Positions 17,600 through 27,827 are shown, counted from the first letter of the stretch. The stretch: DNA of 64,000 bases from an uncultured Lachnospiraceae bacterium (GCA_910588775.1 CAJURH010000001.1:62001-126000); one strand, 5' to 3'. Program-made: numbers and translations. The notes: generated from the sequence alone by a model not told the origin.

Positions 17600-20230
17600 A
17601 TGAGCGAGAGAATATTGTTGATTGATGGCCATAGCATTCTGAACCGGGCATTTTACGGCCTGCCGAATCTGACAAACTCGGAAGGGCTGCATACCAATGG
17701 AATATATGGCTTTTTGAACATTTTACTGAAAACGCTGGAGGAAGAGGGACCCCAGTATCTGGCTGTGGCCTTTGACCTGTCTGCGCCCACCTTCCGCCAC
17801 AAACGATACGATAAATACAAAGGCACGAGAAAACCTATGCCGGAAGAATTAAAAGAACAGGTTCCGGCGCTGAAAGAAGTTCTGGCGGCCATGGGAATCC
17901 ATGTGGTTTCCCTGGAGGGATACGAGGCGGACGACGTACTGGGAACGCTGGCCAAAAAGAGTGAAGCCAAAGGTATGGAAGTGACCGTTCTCTCCGGCGA
18001 CCGGGATCTGCTGCAGTTGGCCACCGACCGGATTAAGATACGCATCCCCAAGACCAGCCGGGGCAACACCACCATAGAGGATTATCTGGCGGACCAGGTG
18101 AAGGAAAAATACCAGGTGACGCCGCCCCAGATTGTGGAGTTAAAAGCGCTGATGGGGGATTCCTCCGATAACATTCCGGGGATTCCGGGCGTAGGGGAGA
18201 AGACGGCTACGAAAATGGTGGTGCAGTTTGGGAGCATCGAAAACGCCTACGCCAATCTGGAGCAGGTAGTTCCTAAGAAGGCCAGGGAATCCCTGCGGGA
18301 TCACTACGATATGGCCCAGTTGAGCAAGGAGCTGGCTACCATCGACGTACAGGCGCCGGTGGTTTTCTCCTACGAGGAGGCGAAGATCGGCGAGCTGTAC
18401 ACGCCCGAAGCTTACGAAATGTTCCAGCGGCTGGATTTCAAAAATCTGCTGGGAAGGTTTTCACAGGATATGCAGGAGACTCCGGCGCAGAAGAATTTTC
18501 TGACTTGCCAAAGCGAAGAACAGGCCAGAGAGTATTTTTCCCAGGCGGCGCGGGAGGGATCGGCTGGGATTTGGATTTTTGGCCGGGGAGAAGAGTTGGG
18601 AGCCGTCTGCCTGGCCTGGGGAGAGCGGGCGGTTTATTTTCCCGTGGAGGCGCCCTTAAGCGGAGAGTTTTTGACGGCTCAGATAGAAGCGCTGGCGGAG
18701 CATGCGTCCCTGGCGGCCATGGATGTGAAGCGTCTGCTGCATTTTCTCCCTTTTTTGAAAGAAGGGGAAACTTTTGACGCGGGGGTGGCGGCATACCTTC
18801 TGAATCCCCTGAAGTCCCACTATACCTACGAAGACATAGGAAAGGAATATCTGGGGCTTTTTGCGCCGTCCAGAGAGGAGACGCTGGGAAAAATGTCGGA
18901 TGAGGAAGCGCTAAAAAGCCAGCCGGAGGCGTTGATGCAGGTGGGTTGTTATATGGCGTATATCGCCCAAAACGCTCGCAAGCCTCTGGAGAATGCGTTG
19001 AGAAAGTCCGGCATGGAGTCGGTGTTCAGAGACATTGAGATGCCGCTGGTGCGGACGCTCTACGAGATGGAACGGGAAGGCATTCAGGTAAAAGCCCAGT
19101 CTCTGGCCGAGTACGGGCAGCGGCTGGTGGGCCGGATACAGGAGCTGGAGGAGAAGATCTGGCAGCAGGCAGGGGAGAACTTTAACATCAACTCTCCCAA
19201 ACAGCTGGGCGTGATTTTATTTGAGAAAATGGGCATGCCGGGGGGAAAGAAAACCAAGACCGGGTACTCCACGGCGGCGGATGTGCTGGATAAGCTGGCC
19301 TGCGACCACGAGATTGTCCGGGACATTCTGGAGTACCGCCAGCTTGCCAAGTTAAAATCCACCTACGCAGACGGACTTTTGAACTTTGTGGATGAGACCG
19401 GACGGATTCATTCCCATTTCAATCAGACCATAACGGCCACTGGGCGCATCAGCAGCACGGAACCCAACCTGCAGAATATTCCGGTGCGCATGGAACTGGG
19501 GCGGCTGATTCGCAAGGTTTTTGTGCCCAGAGAGGGCTGTGTGTTCCTGGACGCGGATTACTCTCAGATTGAGCTGCGGGTGCTGGCGCACATGTCCAAA
19601 GATGAGAAATTGATCCAGGCGTACCGGGAAGCCCAGGACATTCATCGGCTGACGGCCTCCCAGGTGTTTCACGTGCCTTTTGAGCAGGTGACGGATCTGC
19701 AGCGGCGCAACGCCAAAGCGGTGAACTTCGGGATTGTGTACGGCATCAGCTCTTTTGGACTGAGCCAGGATCTGAGCATCAGCCGGAAAGAGGCGGCGGA
19801 CTATATTCAGTCTTATTTTGAGACCTATCCCCAGATTAAGGGGTTTCTGGACGGTCTGGTGGAGCAGGGCAAGTCCCAGGGCTATGTGTCCACCATGTTT
19901 GGCAGGCGCAGGCCCATTCCGGAGCTGAAATCCAGCAACTATATGCAGCGGGGATTCGGGGAGCGGATTGCCATGAATTCCCCCATTCAGGGATCGGCGG
20001 CGGACATTATCAAGATTGCCATGAACCGGGTGCGCCAGCGGCTTTCCAGAGAGGGCTTACGTTCGCGGCTGGTTTTGCAGATTCACGACGAACTGCTGGT
20101 GGAAACCTGGATAGACGAGACGGAGGCTGTGTCCCGGATTCTGGAAGAGGAGATGAAGAGCGCCGCCCATTTGTCAGTGGCCCTGGAAGTGGACATGCAC
20201 CAGGGAAATAGTTGGTACGAGGCGAAATAG
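17600..20230 (+). CDS. polA: DNA polymerase I
   Basis: Repair and Okazaki-fragment polymerase of 876 residues. The N-terminal 5'-3' nuclease domain (1-290) has LIDGHSILNRAF, GYEADD and LSGDRDLLQL. The middle 3'-5' exonuclease-like domain has lost its catalytic acids: the first motif reads GIWIFGRGEE instead of an FDxET type, so proofreading is probably absent, as in the Bacillus and Thermus enzymes. The polymerase domain has DADYSQIELRVLAH (near 651), RRNAKAVNFGIVYGISSFG (near 700) and QIHDELLVE (near 828). ATG 17600 follows AGGAG at 17591-17595; the longer open frame from 17570 has no such site. coaE starts immediately after the stop. Confidence 0.96.
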   Translation: MSERILLIDGHSILNRAFYGLPNLTNSEGLHTNGIYGFLNILLKTLEEEGPQYLAVAFDLSAPTFRHKRYDKYKGTRKPMPEELKEQVPALKEVLAAMGIHVVSLEGYEADDVLGTLAKKSEAKGMEVTVLSGDRDLLQLATDRIKIRIPKTSRGNTTIEDYLADQVKEKYQVTPPQIVELKALMGDSSDNIPGIPGVGEKTATKMVVQFGSIENAYANLEQVVPKKARESLRDHYDMAQLSKELATIDVQAPVVFSYEEAKIGELYTPEAYEMFQRLDFKNLLGRFSQDMQETPAQKNFLTCQSEEQAREYFSQAAREGSAGIWIFGRGEELGAVCLAWGERAVYFPVEAPLSGEFLTAQIEALAEHASLAAMDVKRLLHFLPFLKEGETFDAGVAAYLLNPLKSHYTYEDIGKEYLGLFAPSREETLGKMSDEEALKSQPEALMQVGCYMAYIAQNARKPLENALRKSGMESVFRDIEMPLVRTLYEMEREGIQVKAQSLAEYGQRLVGRIQELEEKIWQQAGENFNINSPKQLGVILFEKMGMPGGKKTKTGYSTAADVLDKLACDHEIVRDILEYRQLAKLKSTYADGLLNFVDETGRIHSHFNQTITATGRISSTEPNLQNIPVRMELGRLIRKVFVPREGCVFLDADYSQIELRVLAHMSKDEKLIQAYREAQDIHRLTASQVFHVPFEQVTDLQRRNAKAVNFGIVYGISSFGLSQDLSISRKEAADYIQSYFETYPQIKGFLDGLVEQGKSQGYVSTMFGRRRPIPELKSSNYMQRGFGERIAMNSPIQGSAADIIKIAMNRVRQRLSREGLRSRLVLQIHDELLVETWIDETEAVSRILEEEMKSAAHLSVALEVDMHQGNSWYEAK

Positions 20231-20830
20231 ATGAAAATTATAGGGATAACAGGAGGCGTAGGAGCTGGAAAAAGCGCCGTGTTGGATTATCTGCAAAGCC
20301 GCTACAACGCGTACGCGATTCAGGCGGACCGGGTGGGTCATCAGTTGATGGAGCCTGGGGGGAGCTGCTTTTTGTCCGTTATAAATCTTCTGGGCCGGGA
20401 GATTTTGGATGAGAAGGGAGAGATTGACCGGGGAAAAGTGGCGGCCCTGGTCTTCCCTTATCCCCAGACGCTTGCGCAGCTCAACGGGATTATCCATCCG
20501 GCGGTGAAGCGGGAGATACGAAGGCGCATCGCTCTGGAGGAAGAGGGTGGGCGCAAAGTCTTTGTGATCGAGGCGGCTCTGCTTTTAGAAGATCACTACG
20601 ATGAGATTTGCCACGACATATGGTACATATATGCGCCGGATAAAGCTCGCCGAGAGAGGTTGAAGAAGCAGCGGGGATACACAGAGCGAAAAATTGCGGA
20701 TATTTTCAAAAACCAGCAGACGGACGCGGTATTCCGGCAAAAATGCAGCTATACAGTGGAGAACGGAGGGGATCTGCAAGAGACATACCGGCAGATTGAC
20801 AAGAGGATGGAAACGTATGAATTTATGTAG
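20231..20830 (+). CDS. coaE: Dephospho-CoA kinase
   Basis: Last step of coenzyme A synthesis: phosphorylates the 3'-OH of dephospho-CoA using ATP. At 199 residues it has standard length. It shows the P-loop GGVGAGKS (8-15), the DR pair in QADRVGHQL and the lid region with DKARRERLKKQRGYTE. Its ATG directly follows the polA TAG, and its last 14 bases overlap the next gene, so the three genes form a tight operon. Confidence 0.93.
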   Translation: MKIIGITGGVGAGKSAVLDYLQSRYNAYAIQADRVGHQLMEPGGSCFLSVINLLGREILDEKGEIDRGKVAALVFPYPQTLAQLNGIIHPAVKREIRRRIALEEEGGRKVFVIEAALLLEDHYDEICHDIWYIYAPDKARRERLKKQRGYTERKIADIFKNQQTDAVFRQKCSYTVENGGDLQETYRQIDKRMETYEFM

Positions 20831-21611
20831 CATTGCCAGCGGCAGCAGCGGGAACTGCATTTATGTGGGAAGCGAGCGCGCCAGCGTGCTTGTGGATGTG
20901 GGAATCAGCGGTAAACGGGTGGAAGCCGGGCTAAATTCCATAGACCGTACGACGAAAGAAATGGACGGGATTTTGATTACCCACGAGCATTCGGATCATA
21001 TTAAAGGTCTGGGCGTTTTGGCCAGGAAATACGGCTTGCCCATCTACGCCACGGCGGGGACCATAGAGGCCATTGAGCGGATGGACCTGGGGAAAATGCC
21101 GGAGGGTCTGTTTCGGGAAATACGCCCGGATGAACCGTTTTACATAGGGGATATGAAAATCCTGCCCTTTACCATTTCCCACGACGCGGCGCAGCCAGTG
21201 GGATTTCGCCTGGAGTGCGGGCAAAAGGCGGTGGGCATTGCCACGGATCTGGGCCAGTACAGCGAATATACCGTGGCCAGGCTGCAAAAACTAAATGCCC
21301 TTTTATTAGAAGCCAACCACGATGTGCGCATGCTTCAGGTGGGCAGCTATCCATATCATTTGAAACGCCGAATCTTGAGCGAGAGGGGGCACCTGTCCAA
21401 CGAAAACGCCGGGCGGCTTTTATGCCGATTGCTTCACGATGATTTAAAGGCGGTTTTCCTGGGACATCTGAGTAAAGAGAATAATTACGACAAACTGGCG
21501 TACGAAACCGTATGCGGGGAAGTGGACAGTGGGGACAATCCCTACAAGTCCCGGGATTTCTACATACAGGTGGCCAGCCGGGAGAGGGTATCCCCTCTGG
21601 TTGCCATATAA
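20817..21611 (+). CDS. Metallo-beta-lactamase-fold hydrolase, YycJ/WalJ-like
   Basis: A 264-residue MBL-fold protein. The metal-binding motif is THEHSDH (near 57-63). A later His (ISHDAA) and Asp (IATDLG) complete the site, and GHLSKENN near the end matches the YycJ/WalJ group, thought to be DNA exonucleases or repair-linked. ATG 20817, preceded by AGAGGATGG, overlaps the coaE end by 14 bases; the longer frame upstream is a coaE shadow. Linkage to polA agrees with a role in DNA metabolism (inference). WalK/WalR genes are not nearby. Confidence 0.85.
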   Translation: MNLCSIASGSSGNCIYVGSERASVLVDVGISGKRVEAGLNSIDRTTKEMDGILITHEHSDHIKGLGVLARKYGLPIYATAGTIEAIERMDLGKMPEGLFREIRPDEPFYIGDMKILPFTISHDAAQPVGFRLECGQKAVGIATDLGQYSEYTVARLQKLNALLLEANHDVRMLQVGSYPYHLKRRILSERGHLSNENAGRLLCRLLHDDLKAVFLGHLSKENNYDKLAYETVCGEVDSGDNPYKSRDFYIQVASRERVSPLVAI

Positions 21612-21627
21612 AAGGAGGTAAGAGACG

Positions 21628-21900
21628 ATGAAAAAGACAATTATAACCGTGGTAGGCCAGGATAAGGTGGGCATCATTGCAAAAGTATGCACATACTTGT
21701 CCAACAATCAGATCAATATCCTGGATATTTCCCAGACCATTGTGCAAGGATATTTTAACATGATGATGATTACGGACACCAGCAAATCTTCCAAAGACAT
21801 GGGCGTGCTGTCCCAGGAACTGGAGGGACTGGGGGAGGAGATTGGCATGGTGATCCGCTGCCAGAATGAAGACATTTTCACAAAGATGCACCGGATTTAA
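21628..21900 (+). CDS. ACT domain protein, UPF0237 family
   Basis: A single ACT domain of 90 residues ([13 protein letters not shown] at 8-20, [14 protein letters not shown] at 30-43), a small-molecule-sensing fold that usually binds amino acids. The UPF0237 family is often found directly before UPF0210, as here (14 bases apart), so the two probably act together. AAAGGAGG at 21611-21618 precedes the start. The ligand is unknown. Confidence 0.9.
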   Translation: MKKTIITVVGQDKVGIIAKVCTYLSNNQINILDISQTIVQGYFNMMMITDTSKSSKDMGVLSQELEGLGEEIGMVIRCQNEDIFTKMHRI

Positions 21901-21914
21901 GGAGTAAAAGGCTT

Positions 21915-23279
21915 ATGATAAACATATTTGAGGTAAATGAAACCAATCAGATGATTGAGCAGGAAAATCTGGATGTGCGGACGATTACGCTGGGAATCAG
22001 TCTGCTGGACTGCATTGATTCGGATCTGGAGAGGATGCGGCAGCGTGTGTACAAGAAGATTGTGGACAAGGCCAAAGATCTGGTGCCGGTGGGCAGGGAA
22101 ATTGAGATGGAATATGGCATCCCCATTGTGAACAAACGTATCTCCGTCACCCCTATGGCGCTGATCGGCGGAAACGCCTGCAAATGTCCAGAGGATTTTG
22201 TCTCCCTGGCTAAAGTTCTGGACGAGGCGGCGAAGGCCGTGCAGGTGAATTTCATCGGCGGCTACTCCGCGCTGGTGTCCAAGGGCATGACGGCGGCGGA
22301 AGAATATCTGATTCGCTCCATTCCCCAGGCGCTGGCGGAGACAGACCGGGTGTGCTCTTCGGTGAACGTGGGGTCCACCAAGACGGGCATCAATATGGAC
22401 GCGGTGAAGCTGATGGGTGAGGTGATTCTGGAGACGGCCCAGAAGACCAAGGACAGGGATTCTTGCGGGTGCACGAAATTGGTGGTATTCTGCAATGCGC
22501 CGGATGATAATCCCTTTATGGCGGGAGCCTTTCACGGAGTGACGGAAGCGGACAGCGTCATCAACGTGGGGGTCAGCGGCCCCGGCGTGGTGAAGAGGGC
22601 TTTGGAAAACGCCCATGGGGTTGACTTCGAGACCCTTTGCGAGACCATCAAGCGGACAGCTTTTAAAGTGACCCGCGTAGGCCAGTTGGTGGCCCAGGAG
22701 GCTTCCAGAAAGCTGGGCGTGCCCTTTGGCATCCTGGATCTGTCTCTGGCGCCAACCCCGGCGGTGGGCGACAGCGTGGCGGATATCTTAAGGGAAATCG
22801 GTCTGGAGCATCCGGGTGCGCCGGGAACCACGGCGGCGCTGGCCCTTCTAAACGACCAGGTGAAAAAGGGCGGCGTGATGGCTTCCTCGGCAGTGGGCGG
22901 CTTAAGCGGCGCGTTCATTCCGGTGAGCGAAGACCAGGGCATGATTGACGCGGTGGACGCTGGAGCTTTGACGCTGGAGAAATTGGAGGCCATGACCTGC
23001 GTCTGCTCCGTGGGCCTTGACATGGTTGCCATTCCTGGCGACACCCCGGCCAGCTCTATCTCCGGCATGATTGCCGACGAGGCGGCCATTGGCATGGTGA
23101 ACCAGAAGACGACGGCGGTGCGCGTCATACCGGTAATCGGAAAAGGCGTGGGGGAGACGGTGGAATTCGGCGGGCTTTTAGGCCATGGGCCGATTATGCC
23201 GGTGAATGGATTCTCCTGTGCGGAATTCGTGGAGCGTGGCGGGCGGATACCGGCGCCCATCCATAGTTTTAAAAATTAG
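21915..23279 (+). CDS. UPF0210/PFL family protein
   Basis: A 454-residue cytoplasmic protein of the UPF0210 (DUF711-like) family, named for its fold similarity to the pyruvate formate-lyase/glycyl-radical barrel. Recognisable blocks are [35 protein letters not shown] and [17 protein letters not shown] at the C-terminus. No glycyl-radical motif or activating enzyme is seen. It forms a pair with the ACT gene. The biochemical activity is unknown. It ends 5 bases from the convergent tmcAL gene. Confidence 0.88.
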   Translation: MINIFEVNETNQMIEQENLDVRTITLGISLLDCIDSDLERMRQRVYKKIVDKAKDLVPVGREIEMEYGIPIVNKRISVTPMALIGGNACKCPEDFVSLAKVLDEAAKAVQVNFIGGYSALVSKGMTAAEEYLIRSIPQALAETDRVCSSVNVGSTKTGINMDAVKLMGEVILETAQKTKDRDSCGCTKLVVFCNAPDDNPFMAGAFHGVTEADSVINVGVSGPGVVKRALENAHGVDFETLCETIKRTAFKVTRVGQLVAQEASRKLGVPFGILDLSLAPTPAVGDSVADILREIGLEHPGAPGTTAALALLNDQVKKGGVMASSAVGGLSGAFIPVSEDQGMIDAVDAGALTLEKLEAMTCVCSVGLDMVAIPGDTPASSISGMIADEAAIGMVNQKTTAVRVIPVIGKGVGETVEFGGLLGHGPIMPVNGFSCAEFVERGGRIPAPIHSFKN

Positions 23280-23284
23280 ACGTT

Positions 23285-24538
23285 TTATAGCCGCATCATT
23301 TGACGGCAGGATTCATGGACAAAGGGAATCCCTGTTTTATAGGCCAGGACGCTTTCGTATAAGTTGGCCGCGTGGATATCCTGCTCAAGCATGGCGCGGG
23401 CGTGGGGGCTTAACAGGGACTTGTTTTTCAGAAATTTGGCAGGCTGGGTGATAAGCGGTATCCGGCCTGCTTTTTTGATCTGCGTCAGAAGTGGAGTCGC
23501 CTCCTTTCGAAATCCCAGCACGCGGGCGTAAGGGCACAGTTCAGTCACAGACAGATTTTGGGCAGGCTGGCGCAAGTTTAAAAGAATATGCAGCAGGCTT
23601 CTGGCTGCGCGGGTATAGGTAATCTGGCTGGTTTTGATGCGGGCGATGAAATCCCGGTATGTGGTAAAATCATTCAGGCAGTGGCGAATCCGATTGGCCA
23701 TCTCTTTTGACACGTCAAAAAAGCTGCAGAGCTTATCGGCAGGCGTCTCCATGCATTTATATTTCAGCAGAAGAGAGAAATCATCTTCCGTTAGCCATCC
23801 TCTGTTTTGTAAAGTTTGCTGCAAAATTTCTCCAGCGGCGCCGGGAAGATGCCCGCCCCAGGCAGAAAAGGATTCTCCCCGCTGAATGGCCTGCCGGATG
23901 GCGGTGGCGGAGCTGTATTTTACGCCCAGGTCTGTCTGGTGGTATGCGGACTCCTGGCGGCGGATGGCGAAGGGCTGTATGGGAGAGTCAAAGTCCTGCA
24001 GGGCCATGCAGTATTCCAGCGCCAGGATATTGTTGGGGGAGTCTAAAAGCCCGGCTGGAAGGGAGAAACTTTCTGAGTCGTTTTCCAGACACTCTGTCAG
24101 AGCCTGCTGGCGGGCCGAAGGAAACGTATGGCCCAGACAGAGGAGCAGGCGCAGTTTTTTTTGAAAGGTGGGAAGTTCCCGTCTTAGAATCCGGCTGATT
24201 TTCAGGAATGCGTCCATTTGATTTGTCTCGCAGCCAAAACACAGGCAGTCCACAACCTGTAAGTTATCCAGAAGGGCTGCGGCGCCTCTGGCGAAATAGG
24301 GCGCGCTTCCCGTGGCGTGGATGGCCGGGAGTTCCAGGACCAGGTCCGCGCCGCAGGCAAGGGCCATCTGCGCCCGCGCGAATTTATCCGCCAGGGCCGG
24401 GGCGCCCCGCTGGGTAAAATCGCCGCTCATGACGATTACCAGGTAATCGGCTCCTGTGTCCCGCCGCGTCTTTTCTAAATGATAGAGATGGCCATTGTGA
24501 AAGGGGTTGTATTCGGCGACAATGCCCGCTGTTTTCAT
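23285..24538 (-). CDS. tmcAL: tRNA(Met) cytidine acetate ligase (TmcAL/YlbM family)
   Basis: Makes N4-acetylcytidine at the wobble position of elongator tRNA-Met from acetate and ATP. At 417 residues it is full length. The nucleotidyltransferase HxGH-like motif is GIVAEYNPFHNGHLYHL (5-21). VMSGDFTQRGAPALADKFARA follows, then a GADLVLELP block, all typical of this family. ATG 24538 reads divergently from pta, which is an apt neighbour because acetate is the substrate, though no co-regulation is visible. A string of overlapping frames on the other strand is shadow. Confidence 0.9.
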   Translation of the reverse strand: MKTAGIVAEYNPFHNGHLYHLEKTRRDTGADYLVIVMSGDFTQRGAPALADKFARAQMALACGADLVLELPAIHATGSAPYFARGAAALLDNLQVVDCLCFGCETNQMDAFLKISRILRRELPTFQKKLRLLLCLGHTFPSARQQALTECLENDSESFSLPAGLLDSPNNILALEYCMALQDFDSPIQPFAIRRQESAYHQTDLGVKYSSATAIRQAIQRGESFSAWGGHLPGAAGEILQQTLQNRGWLTEDDFSLLLKYKCMETPADKLCSFFDVSKEMANRIRHCLNDFTTYRDFIARIKTSQITYTRAARSLLHILLNLRQPAQNLSVTELCPYARVLGFRKEATPLLTQIKKAGRIPLITQPAKFLKNKSLLSPHARAMLEQDIHAANLYESVLAYKTGIPFVHESCRQMMRL

Positions 24539-24655
24539 AAAAATTTCACCTCAAAAAGTATTTTCCCGCGTATTTTATCATGCCAAAATTCCAAAGACAA
24601 GCGCCGTTATGGGCGGAACTTTAATATTTTTCACATAATTTTACCATTATAGAAC

Positions 24656-24684
24656 TTGAAATACGAGACCGCAGGGTTTATAAT
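24656..24684 (+). promoter_or_regulatory. Sigma-A-type promoter of pta-ackA
   Basis: TTGAAA (24656-24661), a 17-base spacer and TATAAT (24679-24684). It leaves a leader of about 90 bases with no obvious structure. Confidence 0.7.
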
Positions 24685-24779
24685 GAAAAAAGCGGTGGCA
24701 TTTTGTAGAAGTTGCCGTTTGGTGATGAAAATAAAAAATAATTGCTGCATGAAAGAGATAGGAAAGGAGTCAAAAAATC

Positions 24780-25778
24780 ATGGGATTTATTGACACGATT
24801 AAAGCCAGGGCGAAAGCTGCCCAGAAAACCATTGTATTGCCGGAGACAGAGGACAGAAGAACTTTAGAAGCCACAGAGATGATTTTGAAAGAAGGAATCG
24901 CGAAAGTTGTCCTGATCGGCAGTGAAGAAGCTATCAAAAAAGGCGCAGAAGGACTGGATATTTCCGGTGCTGTTATTGTAGATCCGGCCACATCCGATAA
25001 GACAGCTGCTTACGTGGACAAGCTGGTGGAACTTAGAAGCAAGAAGGGAATGACTCCAGAGCAGGCAAGAGAGATTCTTCTGAATCAGTATCTGTATTAT
25101 GGCGTTATGATGGTGAAAATGGGAGACGCAGACGGTATGGTATCCGGCGCTTGCCATTCCACCGCGGACACGTTGCGTCCATGCCTGCAGATTCTGAAGA
25201 CAAAACCAGGAACCAAGCTCGTTTCCGCTTTCTTCCTGATGGTAGTGCCAGACTGTGAATACGGCGCAAACGGAACCTTTATCTATGCAGATTCCGGCTT
25301 AAACCAGAATCCGACATCTGAAGAGTTGGCTGCAATCGCCGGTTCTTCCGCAGAGTCCTTTGAACTTCTGGTGGAGAAAGAACCTGTTGTGGCTATGCTT
25401 TCTCATTCCACCATGGGCAGCGCCAAACATGCGGACGTAGATAAAGTGGTAGAGGCTACTCGTATTGCAAAAGAACAGTATCCAGACCTGAAACTGGACG
25501 GAGAATTCCAGTTGGATGCAGCGATTGTTCCCAGCGTAGGCGCTTCAAAAGCTCCCAACAGCCCAGTGGCAGGTAAGGCAAATGTATTGATTTTCCCAGA
25601 CCTGGATGCTGGAAACATTGGCTATAAACTGACCCAGAGACTGGCCAAAGCGGAAGCTTACGGACCTATCACACAGGGAATCGCTATGCCAGTCAACGAC
25701 CTGTCCAGAGGATGCTCTGCAGAGGATATCGTGGGCGTAACGGCAATCACAGCGGTACAGTGTCTGGCACAGAAATAG
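24780..25778 (+). CDS. pta: Phosphate acetyltransferase
   Basis: Converts acetyl-CoA and phosphate to acetyl phosphate, the first step of acetate formation. It has 332 residues, the short single-domain form typical of Firmicutes. Visible are IVLPETEDRRTLEA near 18-31, a DGMVSGACHSTADTLRP block around 117-133, and a C-terminal NDLSRGCSAEDIVG. GGAAAGGAGTC precedes the ATG. ackA follows 29 bases after the stop, in the same transcript. Its codon use is visibly more biased than its neighbours, as expected for a highly expressed gene. Confidence 0.96.
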   Translation: MGFIDTIKARAKAAQKTIVLPETEDRRTLEATEMILKEGIAKVVLIGSEEAIKKGAEGLDISGAVIVDPATSDKTAAYVDKLVELRSKKGMTPEQAREILLNQYLYYGVMMVKMGDADGMVSGACHSTADTLRPCLQILKTKPGTKLVSAFFLMVVPDCEYGANGTFIYADSGLNQNPTSEELAAIAGSSAESFELLVEKEPVVAMLSHSTMGSAKHADVDKVVEATRIAKEQYPDLKLDGEFQLDAAIVPSVGASKAPNSPVAGKANVLIFPDLDAGNIGYKLTQRLAKAEAYGPITQGIAMPVNDLSRGCSAEDIVGVTAITAVQCLAQK

Positions 25779-25807
25779 ATAGAAATAGAAAATCGGAGGA
25801 AATAAAG

Positions 25808-26998
25808 ATGAATGTATTGGTAATCAACTGCGGAAGTTCTTCTCTGAAGTTCCAGATGATTAATTCAGATAGCGAAGCGGTTCTGGCAAAAGGTCTTTGC
25901 GAGAGAATTGGCATTGACGGCAGACTGACTTATCAGCCGGCAAACGGCGAGAAAGAAGTGACAGAGGCAGCTATGCCCACCCACAAACAGGCGATCCAGA
26001 TGGTCTTGGACGCTTTGATGAACGAAAAAACTGGCGTAATCAAGAGCCTGGACGAAGTGGACGCAGTAGGGCACCGCGTGGTGCACGGCGGTGAGAAATT
26101 CGCCTCTTCCGTAGTAATCAACGGTGAAGTGATGGCAGCGATTGAAGAGTGTAACGATCTGGCTCCGTTACATAATCCTGCAAACTTAATCGGGATTCGC
26201 GCATGCCAGGAACTGATGCCAAAAGCTCCGATGGTTGCCGTATTCGACACCGCATTCCATCAGACCATGCCAGAGAAAGCTTATCTCTATGGCCTTCCCT
26301 ATGAATATTATGAGAAATACAAAGTGAGAAGATATGGCTTCCACGGAACCTCACACAGCTTTGTATCCAAACATGCCGCGGAATTCTTGAAACTGGATGC
26401 AGATAACTGCAAGATGATCGTAGCGCATTTAGGAAACGGCGCATCCATCAGCGCGGTTGTGAATGGAAAATGCGTGGACACTTCTATGGGTCTGACTCCT
26501 CTGGAAGGTCTGGTAATGGGAACCCGTTCCGGCGACATCGACCCGGCGATTATGGAATTCATTGCCAAGAAGGAAAACCTGGACATTGCAGGCGTTATGA
26601 ACGTGCTGAACAAGAAATCCGGGGTGGAAGGTCTCTCCGGCGGTCTCTCCAGCGATTTCCGTGACCTGGAAGAGGGCATGAACAGCGGAAACAAGCTGGC
26701 TGAAAACGCCATCGAAGTATTCTGCTACCGTGTGGCGAAATACATTGGTTCTTATGTAGCTGCCATGAACGGCGTGGACGCCATCGCTTTCACCGCAGGC
26801 ATCGGTGAGAATGCAGCCAACGTGCGCGAGAAAGTGGTTGGATATCTGGGATATCTGGGCGTTACCCTGGATGCGCAGGCCAACTCTCAGAGAGGCGAAG
26901 ACATCGTAATCTCCACAGCCGATTCCAAAGTGAAAGTAGCTGTAATCCCCACAAATGAAGAATTGGCCATCTGCCGCGAAACAGTGGCATTGGTTTAA
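25808..26998 (+). CDS. ackA: Acetate kinase
   Basis: Makes ATP and acetate from acetyl phosphate, the energy-yielding end of mixed-acid fermentation. At 396 residues it is full length. Motifs are VINCGSSSLKFQ (5-16), VGHRVVHGGEKF (near 86-97), RRYGFHGTSHSFVS (near 174-187), VAHLGNGASISA and TAGIGENAANVR. ATG 25808 follows CGGAGGAAAT; the longer frame from 25712 only reads through the pta end. A strong terminator follows the gene. Confidence 0.97.
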   Translation: MNVLVINCGSSSLKFQMINSDSEAVLAKGLCERIGIDGRLTYQPANGEKEVTEAAMPTHKQAIQMVLDALMNEKTGVIKSLDEVDAVGHRVVHGGEKFASSVVINGEVMAAIEECNDLAPLHNPANLIGIRACQELMPKAPMVAVFDTAFHQTMPEKAYLYGLPYEYYEKYKVRRYGFHGTSHSFVSKHAAEFLKLDADNCKMIVAHLGNGASISAVVNGKCVDTSMGLTPLEGLVMGTRSGDIDPAIMEFIAKKENLDIAGVMNVLNKKSGVEGLSGGLSSDFRDLEEGMNSGNKLAENAIEVFCYRVAKYIGSYVAAMNGVDAIAFTAGIGENAANVREKVVGYLGYLGVTLDAQANSQRGEDIVISTADSKVKVAVIPTNEELAICRETVALV

Positions 26999-27010
26999 TG
27001 GATTGGAAAG

Positions 27011-27038
27011 TCCCCGCATTTGTTTGCGGGGATTTTTA
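27011..27038 (+). terminator. Rho-independent terminator after ackA
   Basis: CCCCGC and GCGGGG pair around ATTTGTTT, followed by ATTTTT. Confidence 0.85.
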
Positions 27039-27134
27039 TCTTGAATTTTAGCTGGACTATTCTGGTAAAATATGAGAAAATAACTTTTGATAAATTTAAT
27101 GGTTAATCAATCTATCATCGAAAGGAGTAGTAAA

Positions 27135-27827
27135 ATGATTTATTCACATGAGATAGAAATGATGTGTCCAGTGGCACAGGGCGTGAGCCATGGAGCGGCC
27201 CCGATTCCGGAAGAAGCAAAATGGGTGAAGGCAAAAGAAGTCAAAGACATTTCTGGATTTACGCACGGCATTGGCTGGTGCGCGCCCCAGCAGGGAGCCT
27301 GCAAGCTAACCCTGAATGTGAAAGATGGAATCATTCAAGAAGCGCTGGTGGAAACCATTGGATGTTCCGGAATGACTCATTCAGCGGCTATGGCCTCCGA
27401 AATCCTTCCGGGAAGAACGCTTCTGGAAGCGCTGAATACGGACTTGGTGTGTGACGCCATCAATACAGCCATGCGGGAACTGTTCTTGCAAATTGTATAT
27501 GGAAGAAGTCAGAGTGCATTTTCCGAGGATGGATTGGTCATAGGCGCAGGTCTGGAAGACTTGGGAAAAGGTTTGCGCTCCCAGATTGGGACTATGTACG
27601 GAACAGTGAAGAAAGGCCCCCGTTATTTGGAGATGACAGATGGTTATGTGACCGGCATTGCCTTAAACGAAGACGATGAGATTATCGGCTATCAGTTTGT
27701 GAACTTCGGCAAAATGATGGATTTTATCAAAGCCGGAGACGACGCAAACACTGCGATGGAAAAGGCAAAAGGACAGTATGGGCGTGTGGACGACGCAGTG
27801 AAGATTATCGATCCCAGAAAAGAATAG
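27135..27827 (+). CDS. NifU-like iron-sulfur scaffold family protein paired with GGGtGRT protein
   Basis: A 230-residue protein related to NifU/IscU-type scaffolds. Conserved cysteines are visible in MMCPVAQG (near 11), GIGWCAPQQGACKL (near 45-52) and ETIGCSGMTHS (near 76), a layout that could hold an Fe-S cluster. ATG 27135 follows AAAGGAG at 27121-27127; the upstream part of the open frame has no site. It is 59 bases ahead of the GGGtGRT gene, its constant partner in anaerobes. No isc, suf or nif genes are nearby, so a housekeeping assembly role is not certain. Confidence 0.82.
   Translation: MIYSHEIEMMCPVAQGVSHGAAPIPEEAKWVKAKEVKDISGFTHGIGWCAPQQGACKLTLNVKDGIIQEALVETIGCSGMTHSAAMASEILPGRTLLEALNTDLVCDAINTAMRELFLQIVYGRSQSAFSEDGLVIGAGLEDLGKGLRSQIGTMYGTVKKGPRYLEMTDGYVTGIALNEDDEIIGYQFVNFGKMMDFIKAGDDANTAMEKAKGQYGRVDDAVKIIDPRKE

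Noticed and set aside
22532..23260. 242-codon open frame opposite the UPF0210 gene
   Set aside because: Shadow of a clearly coding gene on the plus strand; Ser/Thr/Pro-rich composition typical of antisense frames.
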